From Sphingomonadales bacterium (lineage in GTDB: Bacteria > Pseudomonadota > Alphaproteobacteria > Sphingomonadales > Sphingomonadaceae), in the NCBI GenBank assembly GCA_016721875.1, contig JADKHG010000013.1, positions 32,248 through 96,247 on the forward strand: a stretch of DNA of 64,000 nt, given 5' to 3'. This document shows positions 30,093-38,699 of the stretch, in pieces. Under the pieces are notes generated by a model, which worked only from the letters and a program-made list of their open reading frames with translations, did no database searches and had not been told where the DNA came from. The stretch's first letter is position 1. Every line of letters starts with the position of its first letter. The translations under genes were made by a program, and so were the position numbers.

Positions 30093-31079
30093 ATGCGCGA
30101 TGGTTTCGGACGGACAATAGATTATCTGCGAATATCGGTGACCGACCGGTGCAATTTTCGCTGCCACTATTGCATGCCCGAGCAACAGCGGTTTCTGCCC
30201 CGCCGCGAATTGCTCGACTATTCCGAAATCGCGTTGATTGCCGAGCGCTTTATGGATCACGGCGTACGGCGCATCCGCTTAACCGGCGGTGAGCCGCTCG
30301 TGCGCCGCGACATTGGCGTGTTGATCGCTCATCTGGGCAAATATGTGACATCAGGTCGGCTGGAAGAATTGACCCTGACGACCAACGGCAGCCTGCTTGC
30401 TGACCATGCACAGATGCTGGCAAAGGCCAATGTCCATCGGATCAATGTCAGCCTCGACAGCCTGGATTCGGACCGCTTTGCCAGCATCAGCCGGGGCGGT
30501 CGGCTCAAAGAGGTGTTGGCAGGTATTTCCGCCGCCAAAGCCGTTGGTATTGCCATCCGAATCAATATGGTGGCGCTGCGCGATATCAACCAGATGGATC
30601 TGTTGCCCGTCGCACAATATTGCGCCGAAAACGACTTCGACCTTGCCCTGATCGAAACCATGCCGCTGGGTGAAGGCGTATCGGGCAGGCAAAATGATTA
30701 TATCGCGCTCGACGAATTTGTATCGCCGCTCCGTGAGATAGCAAAGTTTATCCCACTCGCGCATCGGACATCTGGTCCTGCGCGCTATTGGCAGGTCGAA
30801 CCGCTGGGCCTCAGGCTCGGTATGATCACGCCGCTCAGTCAGAATTTCTGTGATAATTGCAACCGCCTTCGCCTGACAACCGACGGCAAAATCTTCATGT
30901 GCCTTGGCTCAAACCTGAACGTCGATCTGCGGCAAGCCATCCGCGAGGGGGGCGTTGGAGAAGTCGATAGGTTGCTTGAAACAGCCTTACGCCTAAAGCC
31001 CGAAAGGCATGATTTCGAAAACCAGCTGAACGACAGCACATCGCGACTGTCACGCCATATGAATGCGACCGGGGGATAA
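30093..31079 (+). CDS. moaA: GTP 3',8-cyclase MoaA, molybdenum cofactor synthesis
   Basis: Radical-SAM enzyme for the first step of molybdopterin synthesis. The N-terminal cluster motif is CNFRCHYC, the GTP-side cluster ligands are FCDNCNRLRLTTDGKIFMC, and the protein ends in GG, the C-terminal motif needed for activity. The ATG at 30093 with AGG eight bases upstream is preferred over the GTG at 30084. 328 residues, normal length. nadK starts one base after its stop. Confidence 0.95.
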   Translation: MRDGFGRTIDYLRISVTDRCNFRCHYCMPEQQRFLPRRELLDYSEIALIAERFMDHGVRRIRLTGGEPLVRRDIGVLIAHLGKYVTSGRLEELTLTTNGSLLADHAQMLAKANVHRINVSLDSLDSDRFASISRGGRLKEVLAGISAAKAVGIAIRINMVALRDINQMDLLPVAQYCAENDFDLALIETMPLGEGVSGRQNDYIALDEFVSPLREIAKFIPLAHRTSGPARYWQVEPLGLRLGMITPLSQNFCDNCNRLRLTTDGKIFMCLGSNLNVDLRQAIREGGVGEVDRLLETALRLKPERHDFENQLNDSTSRLSRHMNATGG

Positions 31080-31080
31080 A

Positions 31081-31849
31081 ATGTTCGAGCGTCTGGCCCT
31101 ACTTGCGTCACCCGGCGCGCAAGCGCGTGAATCCGAAGCGCTGATGCGTAGCCGCTACAACTTTGTCTCGCTCGACGATGCGCAAGCCGCGATCGTGCTT
31201 GGCGGGGATGGGTTCATGTTGCAGGTGTTGCACCGCTTGCTCGAACAAAACCGGAACTTGCCCGTTTACGGGATGAATCGCGGCACAGTCGGATTTTTGA
31301 TGAACAACTGGCATGCTGATGATTTGCTCATACGACTTGAAAGGCGAAGTCCTTTTCAGTCACCCGCTATGTGCCAAAATCGAGACCGCTGCCGGGCAGA
31401 GCTTCACCCTGCCCGCGATCAACGAGGTTTCGCTGCTGCGCGAAACGCGTCAGGCGGCAAAGCTGGAGATCATCGTCAATGGCCGCACGGTGATCGAGGA
31501 ACTAATTTGCGACGGCGCACTGGTCGCAACGCCTGCTGGTTCGACAGCCTATAATCTCTCGGCCAATGGCCCGATCCTGCCGCTCGATTCGCCACTGCTT
31601 GCTTTGACGCCGATAAGCCCATTCAGGCCGCGCCGATGGAAAGGAGCGATTTTGCCGGATCGCTATCTGGTGCGCATCAACATTTTGGAATCGGATAAGC
31701 GTCCCGTGAGCGCGGTGGCGGACCAGCGCGAAATCCGCGATATATCCTGGGTCGAGGTGGCCCTGGATCGCAACCGTAACCTGACACTTTTATTCGATCC
31801 CGAACATGCGCTTGATGATCGCATAGCGATGGAACAATTTATCACCTGA
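31081..31849 (+). CDS. nadK: NAD kinase (frameshifted)
   Basis: Phosphorylates NAD to NADP. The GGDG motif (IVLGGDGFML), NEVSLLRETRQAAKLEI and the glycine-rich ALVATPAGSTAYNLSANGPILP are intact. The N-terminal half runs from ATG 31081; the C-terminal half is in another frame, with the break near 31340-31360 between DDLLIRLER and HPLCAKIETAAG. Joined length would be about 256 residues, usual for alphaproteobacteria. It directly follows moaA. Confidence 0.93.
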
Positions 31850-31922
31850 AGCGTCGAAAGTGCTCTTGCATTTTGTTTGAAGCCGCGCCATAGGCCCGGC
31901 TCGCCCGGCAAAACCGGGCTGC

Positions 31923-31997
31923 TCCTCGGTAGCTCAGTGGCAGAGCAATCGGCTGTTAACCGATCGGTCGGGGGTTCGAATCCCTCCCGGGGAGCCA
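31923..31997 (+). tRNA. tRNA-Asn (GTT)
   Basis: A 75-base cloverleaf including encoded CCA. Acceptor arm TCCTCGG pairs with CCGGGGA, followed by discriminator G and CCA. D-arm GCTCAGTGGCAGAGC, anticodon arm ATCGG-CTGTTAA-CCGAT with anticodon GTT at 31955-31957, T-arm GGGGGTTCGAATCCCTC. All standard. Confidence 0.97.
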
Positions 31998-32004
31998 GTT
32001 TTCC

Positions 32005-32753
32005 TCACATCGAAATCCCCTGCCAAAGCAGCCGCAAAGCGGCGTAGCCGACCAGCAATGCCGTCAGCCTGCGTAGCCATGAAGGCGACAGGATTTTGAG
32101 GCCCAACCAACTGCCCAGTTGCCCGCCGATGAACACAGCGGCGACCAGTGGCCAATAGCTTGCAAGAGGTTCCGCAATCGCGCTCCAGCCACCTTTGGCC
32201 AACTGTCCAGTCAGGCCGGTGATCGAATTGACCAAGATGTAGAGTGAGGCAAAGGCCGCTATCCGACGCGCTTCTGCCCATCGGATCAAGTGCAGCACCG
32301 GCGCCATGAAAATACCTCCGCCAATTCCCGACAAGCCGCCACCAAACCGACCAGCCCAGATAGCGTCAGCACCACCCATTGCGGCAAAGTCCGTTTTGGC
32401 AGGCGATCGGTTGGTACCAGCAAAGCCGCCGCTGACAAAAGCAAAGCGCCTCCCAGAATCAGCAGAAATGCCTGCTCCTTCAACGGCACCAATCCACCGA
32501 CAAAAGCCAAAGGCGCCGACACCAGTAACAGCGGCAGAAAACGTCGCCAAACGATCAGCCGCGCCATAGCAAAACGGAACGAGCCGCCGCTGACCACTAC
32601 AATATTGCAGGCAAGCGAAATTATCGGGATCAGCCGATGCTCGATCCCCGATAAAGTCAGCAATGCGGTGTAGGACGAACCGCCGCCAAACCCCACCGAT
32701 GCGTAGATCAGCGCGACCAGACCGAAGAGGATCGGAAGGATCGCGCCCATCAC
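32005..32753 (-). CDS. Sulfite exporter TauE/SafE family permease (frameshifted)
   Basis: TSUP-family inner-membrane permease with 8 or so helices in two inverted halves. The N-half begins ILFGLVALIYASVGFGGGSSYTALL; the C-half signature GGGLSGIGGGIFMAPVLHL is the family hallmark. The frame breaks near 32336-32342, where one more G in GTGGCGG joins LSGLVG to GGLSGIGGG. About 248 residues when joined. Substrate may be sulfite, sulfonate or another organic anion. It starts 10 bases after the secA stop, so it is probably in the secA transcript. Confidence 0.85.
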
Positions 32754-32762
32754 ATCACCGCT

Positions 32763-35497
32763 TTAGAGCGCGCCGTGGCAGTGCTTATATTTCTGCCCGG
32801 AACCGCAGGGACAAGGATCGTTGCGGCGAATGTCGGGATTGTCCGCCCATGGATTGCCTTCGGACGGATCAACGGCAACCTGGCGTGCAGGTATGGTCGT
32901 CGTGACAAGCCCGGCGGTGCCACCATCCTCATCGTCGCTGTCATCCTCTCCGGTAAACGGATCGAAATGCTGGGTCAGAAAGTCAGGCAGCTCGGGCAAA
33001 TCGCCATCGGGCATTTGTTGTTCGACGCGAATTCGTTGGTCGCAATCGTCTTGGTAACGCCCTCGCGGATTGCTGCCAGCATGCGTTCAAACAGGCCAAA
33101 GCTCTCCTGCTTATATTCGTTGATCGGGTTTTTCTGCGCATAAGCCCGCAGATAGATGACCTGCCGCAGTGCATCGAGCGTCGAAAGATGCTCTTTCCAG
33201 TGGTGATCAAGCGTTTGCAGCAAAATCTGCTTTTCGATCTGCTTGAAAATTTCAGGATCAAGCGAAGCGCGCTTTTCTGCAAATTTCGCCGTCATCAACT
33301 CTGAAATGCGCGTTTCGACAGTTTCAGGATCGATCGCTTCTTCCTGCAACCAAACATCGATATCGGGCTGAATACCCAGCGTTTCGGCACAGCTTTTCTT
33401 CAGGCCTTCAATATCCCATTGTTCAGGATAGGTTTCCGGCGGGCAATGGTCGGCGACCACGCTGTTGACGGTTTCCTGCAACATATCGTCCATGACATCA
33501 TCGACCGCGTCAGCATCCATGATGTCGCTGCGCTGCTCGTAGATCACCTTGCGCTGATCATTCATGACATTGTCATACTCAACCAGTTGTTTGCGGATGT
33601 CATAGTTGCGCGCTTCAACCTTTTTCTGCGCGGTTTCGATAGCCTTGGACAACCATTTGCCGCCAATCGCCTCGCCATCTTCTAGACTGTTGTTCATCAT
33701 CCGCGAAAACAGCGTTTCCGATCCAAAAATGCGCAGCAGATCATCTTCGAGACAGAGGTAGAAACGCGACAGGCCGGGGTCACCCTGACGACCCGAACGT
33801 CCGCGCAGCTGGTTGTCGATACGGCGGCTTTCGTGACGTTCCGTGGCAAGGACAAACAGACCGCCGGCTTCGCGCACCTTTTCTTTTTCAGCCGCAATTT
33901 CAGCCTTGATTGCCTCAATGGCTGCGTCCTTTTCCGGACCATCTTCCAATTCGCTCAGTTCATCCTCGATACGGAATTCAAGGTTACCACCCAGCTGAAT
34001 ATCGGTACCGCGACCAGCCATGTTGGTGGCAATCGTCACTGTGCCCAAGCGACCCGCCTGCGCCACGATATGCGCTTCGCGTTCGTGGAAGCGTGCGTTG
34101 AGCACCGCGTGCTCGACACCTTCTTTGTTCAAAAATTCTGAGAGCAGCTCGGATTTTTCGATGGATACGGTACCGACCAACACCGGCTGTCCGCGCTGCT
34201 GCGCTTCTTTGACGGTTTTTGCGATCGCCGCAAATTTATCAGTGGTGTTCTTGTAGAACTCGTCATTTTCATCGATCCGCTTGACGTCAACATTGGTCGG
34301 GATCTCGACGACATTCAGTTTGTAAATGTCGAAAAATTCCGAAGCTTCGGTCGCGGCGGTACCGGTCATCCCCGAAATCTTTGGATACATGCGGAAATAA
34401 TTCTGGAAGGTGATCGTCGCCAACGTTTGATTTTCAGGCTGGATCTTGACGCCTTCCTTGGCCTCGACTGCCTGGTGCAGACCGTTCGACCAGCGACGGC
34501 CATCCATCATTCGGCCGGTGAATTCATCGATGATGATTACCTTGCCGTCTTTCACGATATAGTCGGTGTCACGCTTGAACATGACATTGGCTTTCAATGC
34601 CTGATCAAGATGGTGGACGACTTGCGTGTTTTCGAAATCATATAAATTGGTGCCAACGATCAGCCCGGCAGCCTCCAGCAGACGTTCAGCTTTTTCGGTG
34701 CCGTCTTCGGTCAGGATGACGCTGCGCGCCTTTTCGTCCTTGTCATAATCGCCTTCTTCCAACTGGATGACGATATCGTGGACGGCTTTGTACAGTTCGG
34801 ATTTGTCATCGGTCGGACCGGAAATGATGAGCGGAGTCCGCGCTTCATCCACAAGGATCGAGTCGACTTCATCGACAATCGCGTAGTTGAAGGCACGCTG
34901 CACCATGTCGGCGCGCTCATGCTTCATGTTGTCGCGCAGATAGTCGAAGCCCAGTTCGTTGTTCGTCGCATAGGTAACGTCGCAATTATAGGCAGCGCGG
35001 CGTTCGCTTTCTGACAGATCAGGGACAACCACGCCAATTGTCAGTCCCAGAAATGTATGGATGCGACCCATCCATTCGGAGTCACGTCGGGCCAGATAGT
35101 CGTTGACGGTCACGACATGCACGCCCTTGCCTTCGATGGCGTTCAAATAGGTCGCAAGGGTTGCAACGAGTGTCTTGCCTTCACCGGTGCGCATTTCAGC
35201 AATTTCACCGCGGTGGAGGACAATGCCGCCGATCATCTGCACGTCAAAATGACGCATTCCCAAAGTGCGCTTGGAGGCTTCACGCACCGTGGCAAAGGCT
35301 TCGGGAAGGATATCGTCGAGCGTCTCACCCGCCTCAAGCCGGTCACGGAATTTTTGTGTCTGCGCCTTTAGATCTTCATCGGACAGCGCAGAGATTTCAT
35401 CCTCCAGCGCGTTGATTTTGGTCACAATTTTGCTGACCGATTTGACATAGCGGTCGTTGGACGATCCGAAAATGGATTTGGCGATAGTGCCGAGCAT
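32763..35497 (-). CDS. secA: Preprotein translocase ATPase SecA (frameshifted near C-terminus)
   Basis: Motor of Sec-dependent export. Walker A EMRTGEGKTL at 101-110, DEVDSILVDEARTPLIISG, FTGRMMDGRRW, NMAGRGTDIQLGG and RGRSGRQGDPG are all present. The main frame ends at 32975 with a spurious tail; the true C-terminus continues in the 32763-33014 frame and ends in the zinc-binding motif CPCGSGQKYKHCHG, which binds SecB. The break lies at about 33013 in CAACAAATGCCC. Joined length is about 910 residues. AAGGA precedes the ATG. A small secreted ORF lies 96 bases upstream. Confidence 0.97.
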
Positions 35498-35593
35498 GGT
35501 GGAATCCTTGGAATCTGGATGCGGCGCTTCGCGCCTGCAGGTCTTTGTTATTTTTGGAATGGTGGCGGAGCACCGCCAGAAACAGGCGGCAGC
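35498..35593 (-). promoter_or_regulatory. secA leader with two hairpins
   Basis: Between the small secreted ORF and secA the minus strand can form a TGGCGG-TGCT-CCGCCA hairpin (35563-35578) and a GGCGC-GAA-GCGCC hairpin (35523-35535). The latter lies just upstream of the secA ribosome-binding site. No T-run follows either, so they are not standard terminators. Confidence 0.45.
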
Positions 35594-35854
35594 CTATTTG
35601 TGCGCGATATCAGCGCGTGAAACCGGTGTTTCTGTGGCGATTGTCAGATCAACGGTGCGATCAACAACGGCGGGGGCGGATATTGCCGGGTTCGCAGGCA
35701 AAGCCTTTGCCGAAACCTGCGCGACTTCAGCAGTTTCGAGTACAATCGCCGCATCGAGAGCGACCGCCGCTTGCGCTTCGCAATCCCGCACTCGCGCGGC
35801 GTCAGCGGCGGAAAAGCCGGTGATGAGCGCAAGCAAGGTAATCAGAAAACGCAT
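35594..35854 (-). CDS. Small secreted protein directly upstream of secA
   Basis: Not recognised. The 86-residue product has a clear signal peptide (MRFLITLLALITGFSAADA) followed by an Ala/Val/Thr-rich mature part with a single Cys at 25 and the C-terminal sequence ETPVSRADIAHK. AGAGGGG lies five bases before the ATG. It is followed by secA after 96 bases and preceded at 69 bases by the three-repeat TonB-like gene, all on the minus strand. The position matches that of secretion-monitor ORFs such as SecM in E. coli, but no known arrest motif is visible. It could equally be a minor exported protein. Confidence 0.6.
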   Translation of the reverse strand: MRFLITLLALITGFSAADAARVRDCEAQAAVALDAAIVLETAEVAQVSAKALPANPAISAPAVVDRTVDLTIATETPVSRADIAHK

Positions 35855-35922
35855 TCAAGCCCCTCTTGGATTGCGGGCATATAGGGATGGAATGGTTAAA
35901 GGTCCATCCCTGAACATTGCGA

Positions 35923-37023
35923 TTATTCTTTCGGAGCTGGCTCCGACACAGGGGTTTCCGCAATGTCACCATGTTCAACCGAGATTTTCAGGATAACACG
36001 ACGAGGCACGCTATTCCCTTCCGCGTCAGTAAACGGCTTCAAATCCATTGGCGGGGGTGTTTCGCAGAGCTTGTTAGGGCTAGGCATATTAGGTGTAAAA
36101 AGGCCGGTCAGTCCTTTCGTTTCGGTCACACAATTTGTCAGCTTTCCGGACTTGTCAAAATCCAAGGTAAGTTTGACGGTTCCTTCATCTGCGAATGGAT
36201 TGATTCTGGGTTTTGCCAGAGTGTTTGCAACTGCCGGCGATCCTTTTGGCAGACGCCAATTGATACCGTTGGCCGACTTGCCAAAGGCAGGCTCACCTTG
36301 CAAATTGCGAGCCGGCTCATATTCCCAGCTTCTGGCCAGATCACAGCTTTTGGAGTCAAGCGAAGCGAAACCGCTGCTGGTCGTAATAGTACATCCGATT
36401 GCTTTGCCTGTCTGGTCGATATCCACGATAAAACGTGCAATGCCTTGCTCTACATTTGCCAGCGCGGTGGCCGGATAGTCTTCCTTGGCAATTTTGAGGC
36501 TCCAAGGTTTCAGCAATTGCGGCGAACGTGGAAAACTGAGGTTCGCCTGCGTGGGCATGACCATAGAGACGGTTTCCGGAATAACCCAGCGTACGCTGCT
36601 GCCCCAATTGCCCGCAATGGCATTACCCTTTTTGTCCTGCGCCGGATAAAAGCGGCCTCTACGCGTTATATTTTTGCAGGTTGCCTCATCAAGGTCGGCA
36701 TGACCACTCGATCCTGTAATCTGGCAAGCCGTAACTTTTCCCGAAGCATCAACATCCAGCCTGAATTTTGTAGTCCCTTCACGCTGTTCGGCCAACGCAC
36801 GCACAGGATAATCCATTGTGCCCGCCCAATTACCAGGATTTCCGCTGGGGATGGGGTTTGGTCTTTCGCCGGGCGGAGGCGGTGCAAAAACTTCAGTCAT
36901 AACGGGCGGAGGAGGCGCCGCGATTGTCACGACAGGCGTTTTATCAATCCGCTCCATCGCAACCGAATGTCCCGAAAAACCACCAGCGATTGCAGCCAGG
37001 GCAAAGTAAGCGTAAGTCCGCAT
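35923..37023 (-). CDS. Periplasmic protein with three TonB C-terminal-like repeats
   Basis: Protein of 366 residues with an N-terminal signal sequence (MRTYAYFALAAIAGGFSGHSVA) and a Pro-rich stretch at 35-63 (APPPPVMTEVFAPPPP) like the TonB linker. Three copies of the TonB C-terminal pattern follow at about 70-135, 182-248 and 276-342: YPxxAL, GTxxFxxDVDxSGKV, SSGxxxLD, FxPA. Each copy carries one cysteine pair (100/116, 211/227, 298/320), probably disulfides; there are no other cysteines. Copy 3 is degenerate. It lacks the usual TonB membrane anchor with SxxxH, unless the leader stays uncleaved, so it may not be a true energy transducer. GGAAGGGG precedes the ATG. It diverges from argJ. Confidence 0.75.
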   Translation of the reverse strand: MRTYAYFALAAIAGGFSGHSVAMERIDKTPVVTIAAPPPPVMTEVFAPPPPGERPNPIPSGNPGNWAGTMDYPVRALAEQREGTTKFRLDVDASGKVTACQITGSSGHADLDEATCKNITRRGRFYPAQDKKGNAIAGNWGSSVRWVIPETVSMVMPTQANLSFPRSPQLLKPWSLKIAKEDYPATALANVEQGIARFIVDIDQTGKAIGCTITTSSGFASLDSKSCDLARSWEYEPARNLQGEPAFGKSANGINWRLPKGSPAVANTLAKPRINPFADEGTVKLTLDFDKSGKLTNCVTETKGLTGLFTPNMPSPNKLCETPPPMDLKPFTDAEGNSVPRRVILKISVEHGDIAETPVSEPAPKE

Positions 37024-37069
37024 TGGATCGACCCCTTCCGATATTACCGTTATGTTTTAAAAGGAAAGT

Positions 37070-38299
37070 TTGGCTTTGTCAGCAAAATCTCCCCTCGCCG
37101 TCCCATTCCCCGCCATGCCAGCCATTGCGGGGGTGACGCCGCGTATCGCGCGGGCGCATTACAAGGAATGGGATCGCTGCGATCTGACCTTTGTCGAACT
37201 CACTGAAGGCACGACGGTTGCGGGGGTGACTACGCGCAACGTCTGCTGCTCAACCGAAGTCGAATTGTGCCGTGAGAATGTAAAGGGTGGCCGCGCACGT
37301 GCGTTGGTCGTCAATGCCGGGAACAGCAATGCCTTTACCGGCTTTCGCGGGCGCGAGGCGGTGGACGCAATAACGTCGCAAGTCGCTGCGCATCTAGGCT
37401 GCCCGCACAGCGAAGTGTTTGTTTCCTCCACTGGCGTGATTGGCGTGCCCTTGCCGAAGGACAAGGCGCAGGCTGGCTTGCATGCGGTTTTCAACGCCGA
37501 GCCCTGCAGTTGGGAAGATGCCACCAACACGATCGGAACCACAGACACTTTTGCCAAGGGCGCAGTCGCAAGCGCGATGGTTGATGGCAAGCGTGTCGAA
37601 CTGGTGGGTATCATCAAGGGCAGCGGCATGATCGCGCCCGATATGGCAACAATGCTGGGCTATATTTTCACAGACGCGGCAATCGAGCCAGCTTTCCTGC
37701 AGCAATTGTTGTCAGAAGCGAACCGCAAGACCTTCAATTGCATCACAGTCGATAGCGACACCTCGACATCGGACACAATTTTGGCTTTTGCGACCGGCAA
37801 AGCCGAGAATGCGCCTTTGCACAGCTTCGATGATGCAGGCGCAGATGCCTTTGCCGCGGCGCTGCACGATGTCTGCCGCCAACTCGCGCATCTGGTGGTG
37901 CGCGACGGCGAAGGCGCACAGAAATTTATCGAGATCGAAGTGACCGGTGCGGTGTCGGATGATAGCGCGCATCGCATTGGCCTTGCCATTGCCAACTCGC
38001 CTCTGGTGAAAACCGCGATTGCGGGAGAGGACGCGAATTGGGGCCGCGTTGTCATGGCCGTCGGCAAGGCTGGCGAACCCGCTGACCGTGACAAGCTCGC
38101 CATCCGTTTTGCCGATAAATGGGTCGCACAGGCAGGCCTCGCGGCAGACAGCTATGACGAAGCCCCGGTTGCGGAACATCTGAAAGGACAGGAAATCCGT
38201 ATCGGTGTCGATATTGGCCTTGGGTCAGGTACAGCCACAATCTGGACCTGTGACCTGACCCACGGCTATATCAGCATCAACGCTGATTATCGCAGTTAG
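37070..38299 (+). CDS. argJ: Glutamate N-acetyltransferase / N-acetylglutamate synthase
   Basis: Bifunctional enzyme of cyclic arginine synthesis that moves acetyl from N-acetylornithine to glutamate. The self-cleavage and catalytic segment KGSGMIAPDMATMLGYIFTDA is intact (Thr of MATML is the nucleophile), as are VNAGNSNAFTG, the oxyanion region SSTGVIGVPLP, and the C-terminal GEDANWGRVVMAVGKAG. About 409 residues. The start is TTG at 37070 or 37076; AAGGAAAG lies just upstream and no ATG is suitably placed. Confidence 0.95.
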   Translation: MALSAKSPLAVPFPAMPAIAGVTPRIARAHYKEWDRCDLTFVELTEGTTVAGVTTRNVCCSTEVELCRENVKGGRARALVVNAGNSNAFTGFRGREAVDAITSQVAAHLGCPHSEVFVSSTGVIGVPLPKDKAQAGLHAVFNAEPCSWEDATNTIGTTDTFAKGAVASAMVDGKRVELVGIIKGSGMIAPDMATMLGYIFTDAAIEPAFLQQLLSEANRKTFNCITVDSDTSTSDTILAFATGKAENAPLHSFDDAGADAFAAALHDVCRQLAHLVVRDGEGAQKFIEIEVTGAVSDDSAHRIGLAIANSPLVKTAIAGEDANWGRVVMAVGKAGEPADRDKLAIRFADKWVAQAGLAADSYDEAPVAEHLKGQEIRIGVDIGLGSGTATIWTCDLTHGYISINADYRS

Positions 38300-38616
38300 A
38301 GCGCGGCTTCGATCCAGCTTTTGATCGCTGCCTTAGGCGCGGCGCCGACTTTGGTGTCCACAACTTGGCCGTCCTTGAAGAGGATCATCGTCGGGATTCC
38401 ACGCACGCCATATTTGCCGGGAGTGTCGGGGTGGTCATCAATGTTGAGCTTGGCAATGGTTACCAGATCGCCCAATTCGGCGCTCAATTCTTCCAGGCTC
38501 GGCCCAATCATCTTGCACGGACCACACCATTCCGCCCAGAAATCGACCACTACCGGCTTATCCGCGCCGAGCACTTCGCTTGCAAAATTGTCGTCACCTA
38601 CGGCTTTGGTTGCCAT
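38296..38616 (-). CDS. trxA: Thioredoxin
   Basis: Cytoplasmic disulfide reductase of 106 residues with the active site WAEWCGPCKM, the cis-Pro loop GIPTMILFKDG and normal length. ATG at 38616 is preceded by GGAGAAA; a longer frame upstream adds 18 unlikely residues. It lies downstream of addA at the end of the ahcY-to-trxA block and is convergent with argJ, overlapping its stop. Confidence 0.96.
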   Translation of the reverse strand: MATKAVGDDNFASEVLGADKPVVVDFWAEWCGPCKMIGPSLEELSAELGDLVTIAKLNIDDHPDTPGKYGVRGIPTMILFKDGQVVDTKVGAAPKAAIKSWIEAAL

Positions 38617-38699
38617 GAAATTTCTCCTTCGTTTGAAATGGAATGTATGGCTGGGAAATGCCTGACGCAAGCGTATGGCGAAAAAGATTTTGTATCAGC

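Noticed and set aside
31893..31919. CCCGG-CAAAA-CCGGG hairpin before tRNA-Asn as a terminator for nadK
   Set aside because: The stem is short and has no T run; it may simply be part of the tRNA upstream region.
35917..37206. 429-residue open frame on the plus strand
   Set aside because: Antisense to the TonB-repeat protein and overlapping argJ; Arg/His-rich composition typical of a shadow frame.
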